Position numbers and translations under genes: made by a program. The notes under the pieces were generated by a model. The model saw only the letters and a list, made by a program, of their open reading frames with translations. It did no database searches and was not told the origin of the DNA. A stretch of 64,000 nucleotides of DNA from Lunularia cruciata (lineage: Eukaryota > Streptophyta > Marchantiopsida > Lunulariales > Lunulariaceae). The stretch lies in the NCBI GenBank assembly GCA_948567375.1, contig OX419761.1, forward strand, positions 59,956,501-60,020,500, given 5' to 3'. Below, one piece after another: positions 24,818-36,459 of this stretch. The first letter of the stretch is position 1. The number at the start of each line of letters is the position of its first letter.

Positions 24818-24889
24818 GGGGCATTGCGAGAATCGAACTCGCGGCCTCTTGCACCCAAAGCAAGAATCATACCACTAGACCAAATGCCC
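24818..24889 (-). tRNA. tRNA-Pro (anticodon UGG)
   Basis: The 72-nt gene on the minus strand folds as a full cloverleaf. The acceptor stem is GGGCATT/AATGCCC, the D-arm carries TGGTCTAGTGG (A box), and the anticodon stem is CTTGC/GCAAG around the loop TTTGGGT (anticodon TGG). The T-arm is GCGAG/CTCGC around TTCGATT (B box). No intron. The sequence resembles nuclear plant tRNA-Pro. It decodes CCN proline codons in the cytosol. Confidence 0.95.
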
Positions 24890-26639
24890 ACATATCGCTT
24901 TGCTCATCATACACTTCTATCAATAAAATCTAAGCAAAGAATAAGTGCTGTTCAAAAGATTAAAACATGCTCAAGTTATTGGTGTGGACTCAGCATCTAT
25001 TCTAGCTATTTATCTCTCATGTTACTTGGAGCCGTAGAGTCGGCTCTTCACAACTCAAAAATGTCAACTGGACCAGTTTAGGGTCACTGAACTTAAAAAG
25101 AAGGGATGAGTTGACACGATCAAATTAGACAAGAAAGTGCTGGAAACTGTAGACGTGGTGCACTTATGCCGGTAAATATGCCCCACTGATATTGCTACTC
25201 ACTTTCAGAAAATGAAGTTTGAAGATCCTGCTAATGAAATCTGTTGCTACCAAGTCCCCGTTGAGGAACCTTAGACCCTCGAAATGAGTCAGACCCCATT
25301 CCCATTCGTTGTCCGTTAGCAGCCCTTATCTGGTTGTCCATCGCTCGTTTGGAAAGGGAAGCTCACAAGCATCTGTAGTGCAGTGGCCATGGCTTCAGCA
25401 TGACATGTACTCTGGACCGGAACATAAGGTAAGAAGCGGAGTTGGTTAAGGCTTCTGTCGTTACGGGAATGGCCACTGTGGCCCATTTCGTGTGCAGCAG
25501 CAGCTAGCTAGCCAGGAAAGAGAGGAAACATTGCAGCAGAGGTGAGGATAGACCTGGGCAGAGGACGCTAGCTGAAGTCTTTCGAGGTAATTTGAATGTA
25601 CGAGAGTTGTGGAGAATTTGTTCTCTGTAGCCTGTGAGTGCAGCAAGGGAACAAAAGATGCTTGTTGATCCGGATAGTATCCCCGATTTTGCTGGAATTG
25701 CATAAGAGATTAGAATGGACCGAGTATGCGTTGTTGACGATTGGGAATGTGGTCTGAGCTGTAAAGTCCAGGAGAAAATTGAAGCTATTCATGCTTATAT
25801 GCCAATCGCTGGTGGCTGTTTGGAGAACGTAATTAAGCAAATAAGTACCTACTGATGCTTTTACCGTTGGTAGTCATTATCCTTTTGTCCGAAGCTGACC
25901 GAGTGAGTTGTACTCTTCACTCAGATTTGTCCATCAGTGCCAGATTCTGCAATTAGTAAGATGATAAGACGGGAGAAACAGCACAGCACGTTATGGGTTC
26001 CTGCCTAGTTGATATGTTTGCGCAGTATCACTGTAAAACTTGGGTGTGACTCTGCGTCTGTCGAAGGATGTGGGGAGGGTTGTTGGTGAATGTAGAATTA
26101 CAAGGTGATAGACTTGGCGTCTCTTCATCTGCTCTTATGCAACTGATGCTTATGTGTTTTAGGAGATGGAGGTCGTTGGTGAATAGATATTGGGCTCTGT
26201 TTTAATATGACATTACGGTCTAGTGCTGAGTGAAAGACAAGCCATAGAATTTATTGGTGAAAATTTAAATTCACTCAGTTTTGCCGCAGTCGGCAACGGA
26301 ATTGGTTCAAGCATTGGAGCACTGCAGCCCTAACAATTGATTAGCGTGATTTGCAATTGGGAGGTGATGTGTATGCTGATAGGCAATATTCCAGTTGCTC
26401 ATTATTTGTTCCTGTAGGAGCGTCGCCGAGAGACAGTCATTAACTTGGATTTCAGGGAGGAAGTGATCTTGCTTTTGCGATCCTGGATGTTTCTTTTTTA
26501 TCTTATTTTCGCTTTTCTGTTTATTTACTTTAATTCAAAAGTCAGTTTATTGATATTGGTTGTTCATCCATATACTTGTAGGCTAGACGAGAGTGTCGCC
26601 CACTTGAAAGGATCCTGGTTGATAGGCCTGGAGAGGATT
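24890..26639. other. Intergenic and NDHL upstream region
   Basis: I see no gene. Short frames at 25461-25840 have no known motif. The part nearest 26640 is probably the NDHL promoter and 5' UTR; an additional leader exon is possible. Confidence 0.5.
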
Positions 26640-28715
26640 ATGACTACCATGATTGCTGCCCCAATCGGGCTGGGAAAGTTCACTTCAGGCGCTATTTCAA
26701 ATGTGAAGCAAACTGTGAGAACCCGTCAAGCGTTCTCCATTCTTGTAAGGGGGTCATGCTGTTCCACTGGAGACAAACATTCTGCCGTTGCGCTGCGGCT
26801 AACCCAGGTATGTGCCCTCTCTCCTGCACTTTCTGTCATGAAAAATCAAGACATTAGAGCAGTTTAAGTACAGACACGTCTCAAGGGTTCAGTCAAGGGG
26901 TGCAGTATAAGTTGCATACGAGAACGGTGAATGCTTTCTGCTAATCTCTCCTACAGGCAGTTCAATGATCCATCCCATCTGCACATAAATGTTGGCAAGG
27001 GAACAGAAATGTTTCATTTACATCTAAAAGAGCTTATCACAACTCACCAAGAATGTCTTTCTCGCTCGGATTTGACCTTCTCCTCTGCAAGTAGATGAAA
27101 ATTAACCAAGCTTGGAATGACTGGGGTCAGTCATGTGCAAAGTCTCGTTTGTTGCCTGATATGGAGAGTGTTGCACGGAGGGTGAAAGGTGGACCTATGC
27201 TCTTGCAGGCCTGTGATGTGGCCTGAAGTCGGCATGATGGGCCAATTTTTTGCCAGGATGCTCCTAGGCACTTCATATCAGGAGCGGAAACTTCGAAGGG
27301 CTCAGAAGTAGGGAAAGCACTGGGACCAATGGCGGCATCCGCAGCATTTTTCCTGCAGGTCATACCTATTTCACTCCGTCTCTTTGTGAGACTCTGGATG
27401 TCGCTGATGGTCACAGCAACAGAAATTAAGACCTACGCGTAGATGTCAAATGCATTACTTTTACCCATCATTCGAGGTGGAGATGATTAGTCCATCTAAA
27501 AGCTGCAGTGGTCAGGAGGATGGAGAAAGTTGTGAAGTTTTAATGTGATCTGACTTTCTTCTTTACTCTTGACGAGATCAGACTGCCGGCCCTTCACTTG
27601 CCGAGGTGGTTCCGGGGACGATGTTGGATGACGGTCAATATTGGTTGGAGGTTGCGCTAACAAGTGGAGCTGTTGCCTTTGTATACTTGTTGGTCGTTCC
27701 GGTAATTGTCTCTCACTTGAAATTGTCCATCTATAGATAGCAGAATCTTATCGACTTACCACGTCCCTTGGTCTATCCTAGCCGACGGTGAAAGGTCCGG
27801 GCTGTGGAATACAACCATGAATTCTTCTTTGTTCTCACTGTGTGACCGGGGAGTTCTCTAAGATCTTTATTTGGCCTTTTCTAGCGATTTAACCATCTGA
27901 TAATGCATGAGATACGGTTCTTGCGTTGGCTTGCACCGTCCAAGATTCCTTTGTACATGTATGGTGGAAACATGAACTCCATCAACACCATTTCCTTGTA
28001 CCGTAGTACTGTGCTTTATAAGAGAGCGGTTACCCCTACGTAGTGATACCCAGATAAGTGTCTGGATCGACGTGGACTTTGCTGAGCAGACAATGAAACG
28101 TTTTGAGAATCTTTCTCTTATTTTGTTCGTCATGTCCTAGCACCTTCAATACCTGCTACTGTCTACGATATTTTGAGGACAAAGGCTTTCAAGCTCAATT
28201 GCCAATTCTAGTCTCGTTCCCTCTATCCAGGCTATTATCTATAACTATCTACGCCTCCGATGGTACAAGAGGAGCGCGCTGGAGACTTACTTCCAGTTCC
28301 TGTTGGTGTTCATTTTCTTCCCGGGGTAATTACTTACAGCCTATCCATCTCAATTATGGACGTAATGCGCTTCGGATGTCCAAGTGGTGTGAAGGTCTCT
28401 GACCAGTCCTTGACTAACCTAAATTTTATCCCTCATACTCGTGTGAAGCTTCTGTAAACAGGCATGCATGCACATTTTTCTTCAAAATATTTCTATGAGC
28501 AATTTTTTGTTCGCACAGTGCATTTTCTTAGCTAGTAAAGGTATGGAAGAGGCTCAATAGTTGCTGAGAGTTACAAGATGGGAGTCCCGTTATATCTATC
28601 ATGGCATCTTCCTCGCTCAGAATAATTAACTTCATCTCTGTCCTCCAGATTGCTGCTTTTGGCACCATTCATCAACTTCAGGCGTCTTCCCAAGGAGGGA
28701 ACTGAGGCTCCTTGA
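26640..28715 (+). CDS. NDHL: Chloroplast NDH complex subunit L
   Basis: Five exons join in frame to 183 residues: 26640-26807, 27257-27358, 27582-27701, 28231-28325, 28649-28715; all introns are GT-AG. Exon 1 is Ser/Thr/Ala/Arg-rich and acid-poor, as expected of a chloroplast transit peptide. Exons 3-5 carry the NdhL signature: YWLEVALTSGAVAFVYLLVV (first membrane span), YNYLRLRWYKRSALETY, FQFLLVFIFFPG (second span), then LLLLAPFINFRRLP. Flowering-plant NdhL is about 190 residues; this one has a shorter C-terminal tail. NdhL is a nuclear-encoded thylakoid-membrane subunit of subcomplex A of the NDH complex, which serves cyclic electron flow around photosystem I. The ATG at 26640 is the best start; upstream in-frame sequence is not transit-like. 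No disruption is seen. Confidence 0.85.
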
Positions 28716-29671
28716 AAGGAGATGACCCGATAGTACACTCTTTGTTGAGGAAGAACGAGTCAGGGAAAGCAGATATGCAAAAGTGGCAGCGTTATGAGGC
28801 TAACATTTATGTTGTAACACGTGACTTCTGTTTTCTGGTAGAGGATGAATTTGTAAAATTTGTATCATGTGAAAGATTCACACTATTTGTCAATTAGTAT
28901 CCAAATTCTACGACGCTCCGTAGCAGTGTATTGTGCCCGTATTCGCACTTTCAAAAACTATCCACGACATCTCTGTTGCGTAAAATGAGCTCATACTGAC
29001 GGTATTGTGTCTCAGCTTACAGTGTTTGTTGAGAAATTCGGTCCCAGTATGATGCTTGGTTAGGCAACAGCCCTCATGGCCGTTTCATTCTTGCACTGTG
29101 TTCTAAACCAATTACACAAATTTCACTGTCTGTCTTCAAGTTGCTAATTTACATTGTGATACGTTTATAGACAGATCGACCCATACTGGTGTCGCTAGTC
29201 AGATCATCAATTCATCAAGTTATCTTTCGAGGTTTGGACGGAGTTGTGATGGGGAGAGAGGACGGCATCAAGTGTGCCATCGGCTGTTGAGCACATCTGA
29301 TGTCCTGATCGCTTCCAAGCTATATCTGAGGTCAAAGAAGTCCCGGGACAATATTGGAAGCAATACTTAAGCTAGAACCACTGTCAAAACGAGAGACAAC
29401 TTGATCATGTCCCAACTCATCACGTAAATAAATTTCTAGTGTAAGGGTCTCCACTGCCCACATCAAAGAATCGCCTCTAGGGATTTGGTTCAGGTAGTAC
29501 AGTCTCCAAGAGATAACGCGCTAACAGCCCGTTTGACGCTAGTGTAGATCGACGTAACAAAAGACCTACTGTTCAATAAACACATATTAGAAACTTCTGT
29601 AGACCTATCGAGGTCGAACTCAATCTGGAGAATGAATGGATCAGCTCGACCCATAAAAAATGTGAACACAC
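28716..29671. other. Intergenic between convergent genes
   Basis: NDHL (+) and the collagen-like gene (-) converge here. No coding signal is seen; the region should hold both 3' UTRs. Confidence 0.55.
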
Positions 29672-32600
29672 TTACCATTCTTTCTTAGAGTGATTACCGC
29701 GATCATCTACAATCCGAATCACTTCGAGTTCGTCAACAGCGGCAAACATCCAAGGAGGAAGTGTCGGTTGCAAATTCTTTTGTAGAGCCCTGACCATTTC
29801 AACCTTGGGTACATGTATGGAGCGAGGTCCACCCAGGACTATCTGAATTTCCTTAAGCATCCCCTTTAGCAAATGCCTAGCTTTCGTCTTACTAGGGGTG
29901 AAACCCCTAAATTCTTCTCGTAAGAGGATCAATCCACTGGTAAGTTGGATAACAAAAGACTTTATCTCCACTATAGTCATGAAGCCACGTGTATACGCAG
30001 CTCTCTTGAGCTCCTCGACTAGAATTTGTCCATGAGGAAACGTATGTCGTTGACACAGCCAGTCTGACTTTAGATCATAGTAAAAGCTCATCCCAATGAC
30101 CTGCACATAGCTCAATCAGCTGAAGTTAAAATAAGGAACACCGAACTAGGGAATAGGTGACATTGATGCCATCGTAGGGCATACGAGGACAAAGGAGCAC
30201 TGCCGATTAAGCGAAAGGTAAGCTACAAGGACAAGGTTCATTATCGGTTCTTTCTTACTACGGACGAGGTCAAATACAATGTGAGTTATACCTCTGTAAA
30301 CGCAACACTTGATGACGAGAGAACTGGGATATCTGAAGCTGGGTGGCCAGCAAATCTGAAAAGTAAATCTAGCCTGAACTGTATAGGCAATGATACAATC
30401 ATCCCCGCTATCATGTAACCCAACGTTAAGTACTTTCCATCCAGAACTATGGGATGTCCACTGCCTCCTGGTTGGCGAACCGGTGCACTGCTCGAATTAG
30501 TTATAAGCCCAGCGATTGCTGTTGAAATTCCAGAGTAGATATCGGGAGCTTCTAGCAACGTCATGAGTGGAGAACGAGCGAGTAGATCTACACCAGCTGG
30601 ATCCTCATACATCTTAAGAGGTATGGAGTTCGTGTTAAAAAGAGCAGGTAAAGTTTCTCGGTAAAGCACAAGTGGTACTGTCTTGCTACCGTCTCTCTTC
30701 ATGGGAGCCACGACAAGTCTGTACTCCTGTAACTGATCATGCGCCCTGAGCTGTTTCTGTAGCTTAGAAGCTTTGAGAACGGCTTGTTTGAGAGCTTCCT
30801 CGTCAGTTGTGCCATAGCATGATGTCATCCAGTTCGCAGTTGTAACGTCCTTTAGTCTCTCTCCGTTATTCCAGTCCACCATCTCCCTGGCAACTTCTTT
30901 ATATGTAGGTCCAATAAATATAGCTGGCAAGACCACACAAAAAAGACTCAAAAAGGTAAACCATATTATCAAAGGATCGCTCGCAGCTGACTATCTGAAC
31001 AAGCATATGTCGAGAAGTACTTCAAGTCCAAGTTGAAAACTCGAGCTTTGCTTTTGACATAATCTGCAAGCGAGTACTGGTGAAGGACTTGACCTCCTCC
31101 ACATATGGTTTCAACAGCAAAATTATGAGAAGTTGTTACCTGCAGCGTTGTCCACACCTCGAGCACCGCCCAGGGCACTTATATGCGGGGGTAACACACT
31201 GCGTATCCAGTATGCGAGAGAATTGAAATTGTCCTCCTGCAAATGCGTGAAAATAACAAGCCGGTGTTTTCCTAGCCAGGGTAAATCTCCCATCGAATAT
31301 GTGCGATACCAACCGATGTCCCAAAACACACATTTTAGACCCAGAAAGGCAAGTATACCCTTCCAAAGCTTGTAAGCTCCGGGCCTAAAATCTGTGTCTG
31401 TTAGGAGGACTGCATCGATGTCTGCACCTCCATAAACAGGAATAACACGAGATTCAACGTGCCTACAGTCCGCATGAGAATTGAGACGTTAGCTCCTCAG
31501 TTCGGGTTTGTCATCAAGGCTGCATGGTTGCGACCATGTTAAGAACAGTCCCAATTTAGAATAAAGAACAAACTCTGGGTGATCCATGAGATAAACATAA
31601 TAATTTGAGTTTATTTGCGATACGTGCTTGCTATAAGTGCGTACCTAAATTCGATACTTTGGTTATTGAGAAGTAGATGTGTTTGTAGAGAAAGTAATGA
31701 GTACGGCTGAGCATTTGTATCTATCCGGCAGTCCACTTCGACTTTGTGATCTAGCCCTGCGCCAATTTCAGGGACTTCACGTCTCCAAGTATAATCTATT
31801 CTCTCTCCTCCCTCCAGTTCAAGAAAGAGTATCACCAATATCGTTACAGTCCCAAGTGAGCTGTCCATCCATAAACGATCACATTAATCAGTTCCAAAAC
31901 GATAATTCCCAAGTTTTCTTCTCCTTCAAGTCTTTCTTGAATTTAACTAGGCATTTATTTAGCAATTGGACTAGTTAATCCAATACTGTTTCAACAGGTT
32001 TAACGGAGAGAATCCGGAAAGAAAGGCAGAAATAGGTTTGCTCTATGTAACCAGCATTCACCATAATCCAGTATGAGTAAGAACTCTGAGAGCGGAAGAA
32101 AGTTTTACTTTTTGCTTCGTCCACCACCATATGTCCGAGAAGAAATATTCTGCAGATTAACTTTTAAGGAAACTATGGCTCCTTGATGCACGGTATGGGG
32201 GAACTGCACATCATCCGCAATCCGAACTGGATACTGCACTGGAATCTGCAGATTTTGACATTTTGTTCAGTATAAATTCAGATCAGATCTAGTCCTGAAG
32301 AATCTGTTTGGATCAAAAAGTTCCAGAACAAAACAGAGTCGTGCATGAAAACCTAGAAGGACTATAATTGAGTACAGCTTTCCGCAAGTTCCTTGATAAC
32401 TGCAATTGTCAAACGTGACAGAACGCTTACCTCCATAACTTGATCAGCAACAGGAAAAGTTCTCCCACCTAGTTCAAGGTATGGAGCTACCGAGATCAAT
32501 GCCTGGAATGGAGCTCCACCTGCTGGACCCTCAAGTTTTTCCAGCGCTATTGAGAAAGTGGTGTTACATTTGTGACGCTTATTCTTGGAAAGTGATGGCA

Positions 32601-35600
32601 AAATCTCCACTTTATTATTTCCTTTGCTCCTGATTAAAACACCCCCTGTCGCTCCGAACGAGATAAGAGTACCCGCTGGCAATGTCATACCCCCATTATT
32701 GCAGACAGTGACCTGGAAACGCTTAAAAATCAGGAAAGCTGGTAAAGGATTGCTGACGATGCATGCCATTTGCAACTCTTTACTTCAATAACAATATATT
32801 CTACATCACCGCGATTACAGAGTCCGAATTAAATTAAATTAAATTAATAAATAGTGACATACTGACATGATCGATTAAATAAGTGGACCAAACCTTATCA
32901 ATCACGACAATGCCTCCAGGAGAGATTATTCCATTGCTTGAGGTCGATCTGACTCTATACTGGTAGAGAGCACAATTGTAGCGGTTTTTCGCTTTCTCTA
33001 TGACCTCACCTTCCGGTGACTTAAGGATCCAAGTGACCTGCAAATTGCCAGAACAGAACTCAGCAACCTGTGGCGTTGGCTCGTGTCTATCTTCCTCCTG
33101 GATTATTTCAGTAACTTAGTAAGCAAGAAGATAAGCACCAACTGACAGTACTGAGCTCACCTTCCCGTCTTTTCCATCCTTCCCATTAGGTGCAGTAGAC
33201 CCCTGGATGCCTGCAGTGGCTATTTTAGGACCAATCAAACCTCCAGGACGACCTGATGTTCCATCCCGACCTTTCACACAACCAGAGTAATACTTCGTTT
33301 TGTGATGCTTCGGCAAATACAGTTTATCCCAAGGTGGCCCTCCTGTCCCTCCACGTCCAGGACGACCTCCAATTCCTGCTTTGCCACCTTCCCCGCCATT
33401 CCCTGGATAGAAACTGAGAGACATGAGCAACAACACTACGCGAAGTGCGAAAACACCTTTGGACTCTGGGCTCGGTTCATGCGTTCGAATACCCGTTAAC
33501 GTGTAACTCTCACGTTAGCACTTTCAACCGTCTCAGTTCTACCTGCAAATGATGTGAATGATCATCTGCTATTGGCCTGATGCCGGAGGATCGGTACGTA
33601 GCATCCTACTCCTACAAAAGCCACATAAGGTAAGGGGAGTATCATAAGGAGGGCTAGGGCTTAAGGGTCTGGTACTTCATAGATTAAAAAAGAGGTGCAG
33701 GAGCTGCTCCGTGGTATTCAAAATCACCTGAAGCAAGCAGATCCTGGTTGGCGAGAAAGGTTCTGCTTGAGCTCCCACCTCACAAGGCACTTGTGCATTT
33801 AACTTGTCCTTAAAAGTAGCCTGGTACACACATAAAAGGTAAGGGTGGCTGTACACCAACTAGCCAAAACTTCAATCACTGGAGTTTCTTACTTCCTCTG
33901 GAAGCTAAGGGCTCAAGCATCTCTAGACTTATCTAATTTGTCGCTTAGGTGCAGGCTAGGCAAGAGGCCATCTCTGAGTTCATCCGTCCAATATCCCCTA
34001 CTCTTTTCATTTTCTGGACATTGCGTAGAATGAAGAGAGATATGCATTACCAGGCTTGCCTGCAAGTCCCTGCTTGCCAGCTCGTGTATCGGCCTCCACT
34101 AGCATAAGTAACTCGGGCTTCGTGGTTTCAATTGTGACTTGACCTCCTGATCCTGCATTTCCACCTTTCCCTGCAGGTGCTCCATCACCTCCGGGGGCTC
34201 CTGCCATTCCAGCCCCTCCATCACCGCCCCTTCCTCCATTCTCTCCACTGAGTCCAGGCTTCATACCTTTTCTTCCATCACCACCTTTCCCTCCATTACC
34301 TCCATCACCACCGTCACCTCCCTTGCCTCCCTTGCCTCCGTTACCACCATTACCTCCGCGGCCACCATGTGCATCAATGAATATCACGCCTGTCGTAGTA
34401 CGAAAACCAAGTTTTGAACCGTCCTGACTGTCGACTGTCACCATTGAACGGTTCCTGTAACAAGAGGGTGTGCTTATATATATCAGCAGTTTCAAGGTCT
34501 TCAAATTAAATATTTTCTCCTCGACACATCACTACAGAGTTACGATATTTGCTCTATATGTTATACATTTCATTCTTCAGATGAAATGAAGCTTAATGAA
34601 GCTTATTCTTCAGATGTAGTCGTACTTTGCTTCAGATTCAACGACACAATCCCCAAGTAAGGACATGCAACATCAAAGCTGGCTTGGTGAATAGACAGGC
34701 GCTTACTTCGCAGTAGAAGTTCCTGACTCTGACAGAGAGGGTTGAAACCAATAAGCGTCAAAACGGTTAGAGAGTAACAGGGGTTCTTTGACGAAGAGGG
34801 GAGCAGGAGCTTCAGTCTCGCACGACGTGGACTCAGATGGCTCAATTTGTTTCACTACTCGTTCCAGATGCCCAGTAATATCGACGAGTTCAGGGCCCTC
34901 GCCAGAAAGACTCAAGAATACATTTAATCCACGTCCACCGGCCATGCCATTTGTACCCTTTTTCCCTTTCTTGCCCGCTGTTCCCTGCTTACCATCTTTC
35001 CCTGATCGCCCTGGCTTCCCCGGTCTTCCTGGCCCATAACCGTCCTGGGGATTGGATGTCCACACTCACAAGTAAAGTGTTACAAGCGGGGCAACAAACT
35101 CCATGTGTAAAGCCCATTTGCAGTGTCAATCGGAGAACGTCACATCAGCTTAATAGCAAAGCCATATCAACTCAAAGAGTGGAATCGCTTCGGACAAGCC
35201 CGTTCAGAACCAGATCTATAGTCAACGTAATATTTCCATTTCTGATGGAACCTACAGCTTGGACTTGGAGACATGCAATTAATTAAATCTCGACATTCTG
35301 CAGAACAATGAGCACTAAAAAGGTTGTCGATAGTATATGGTAAGGATGTTTGGTGACTCAATTGAAGTTGAAAGAGGGTGTACACGGAGTTTACCTTGCC
35401 GTCTTGCCCATTGGCACCTAGGTTACCATGCATTCCGTGTTCACCATCTGACCCATCTACACCTTGCCCGCCTGCCGCATCCACCACAAATTCTGGCAAG
35501 GTTGCCATTCCAAGAGTTCCTTGGGATGGCTCCGTAACAAGTTCTTGAACTCCATCTCGTGACTCGTGTAATCTAAATGTGTATCCTTGCAATGCAGGAA

Positions 35601-36458
35601 CACCAAATTCACCTCCTCCTGCAGGTTGGACATTAACAAAGACGAATAAGCTCCTCGCGATCTACCAGTTTATTGGGGTTCTGATGATGAGTGAGGTCCA
35701 GGTCAGAACTCCTCCGTCATCACCAGTTAATGAAGCCATGAGTATCACAAACCCCGGATCAGGCAACAAGCATCATATTTCTCAATCCAATCAGCTCATT
35801 ACTGTGTTTTCCAGCGGTGACATCTTTACTTGATCCCCGTTGTTCGTGCTAGTCTCCGATCTCAGAGACCACTCATGATCCTCTGCGGAACTTCGGCTTC
35901 TAATGTACTAAGCTAATCGAGGGTTGACTTTATCACCACTTCCAATGCAAATCTTGAGGACCGTTGTCCCCCAAGGAACACTAGTTCCTTCATTTATATC
36001 AAGTATACGGAAGGAATATGCACCGGATGAGCTGGAAGGGTCAAAGTTGATGGCAGTGGTCTCCTGCTGCTGGTCTCCACCACCTTTCCGAGCTGGAAGC
36101 ATCGTCCAACCTCACGGTCCTTTTGCAATGTGCCAATCTTTTAGATCACCAAAACTCTGTCTGAGTCCTTCACAGTATTGACCAGAGTCGATTTTAATTA
36201 TTACTGTGCCAAAATTCTTCTCCTCAATTGAATAATTTCCTGTCGTCCATATTTTCGCTCGAACTGATAACGCATCAACCTACTAAAGATCAGAAGCTTG
36301 CTCTCTATTCTGACTTCTCCAGAGCCTCCTCCCTCAGAAGTCTCCCGTTTTTCATTTATCTTTTTCAGCTCTAAGACCACAGATATCCAGTCTAGAAACA
36401 CATCAATTTGCCGTCGGTCGTTCCTTCTCGGCCCTTCAATTCGAATGTTGCAAAGTGC
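29672..36458 (-). CDS. Collagen-like Gly-repeat multidomain protein, unknown function
   Basis: I do not recognise this gene. At least twelve exons on the minus strand join in phase. Those I can place are: ~35616-35395, 35044-34707, 34454-34051, 33402-33161, 33037-32894, 32712-32431, 32245-32109, 31860-31645, 31462-31140, ~31070-30990, ~30925-30292, 30100-29672 (stop). The product would exceed 1,100 residues. In order it has three Gly-rich blocks ([38 protein letters not shown]) joined by a non-repeat segment. Two or three beta-rich modules follow ([39 protein letters not shown]), then a Rossmann-like stretch ([22 protein letters not shown]) and a helical C-terminus. No clear signal peptide was found. 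The 5' part (35.9-36.46 kb) shows a frame change near 36279 and a TGA at 36114-36112, so the gene may be dead or may start at the ATG at 36102. Confidence 0.6.
34051..34454 (-). CDS. Exon with the densest Gly-Gly-X repeat
   Basis: This is the longest repeat exon of the collagen-like gene: 134 complete codons plus split codons at both ends. After a short lead ([20 protein letters not shown]) comes a run of G-G-x/G-x-x triplets rich in Lys, Asp and Asn. A beta-like stretch follows ([20 protein letters not shown]), then a second short collagen-like run across the splice ([11 protein letters not shown]). Splice phase fits both neighbours. Such runs may form triple helices or flexible Gly loops; which one is not known. 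Confidence 0.65.
35950..36458 (-). pseudogene. Disrupted 5' part of the collagen-like gene
   Basis: Two overlapping frames look coding: 36458 to about 36280 ([19 protein letters not shown]) and 36279 to about 35950 ([18 protein letters not shown], later [18 protein letters not shown]). They are joined by a frame change near 36279, with no room for an intron of normal size. The second frame has a TGA at 36114-36112 flanked by plausible sequence on both sides. A CGA to TGA change would explain it. Alternatively the real gene starts at the ATG at 36102 and the upstream similarity to coding sequence is chance. Confidence 0.4.
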
Positions 36459-36459
36459 T

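Noticed and set aside
26582-26807. An alternative Cys-rich frame over NDHL exon 1
   Set aside because: The other frame begins with a transit-peptide-like sequence and joins exons 2-5 in phase to a recognisable NdhL; the Cys-rich frame joins nothing.
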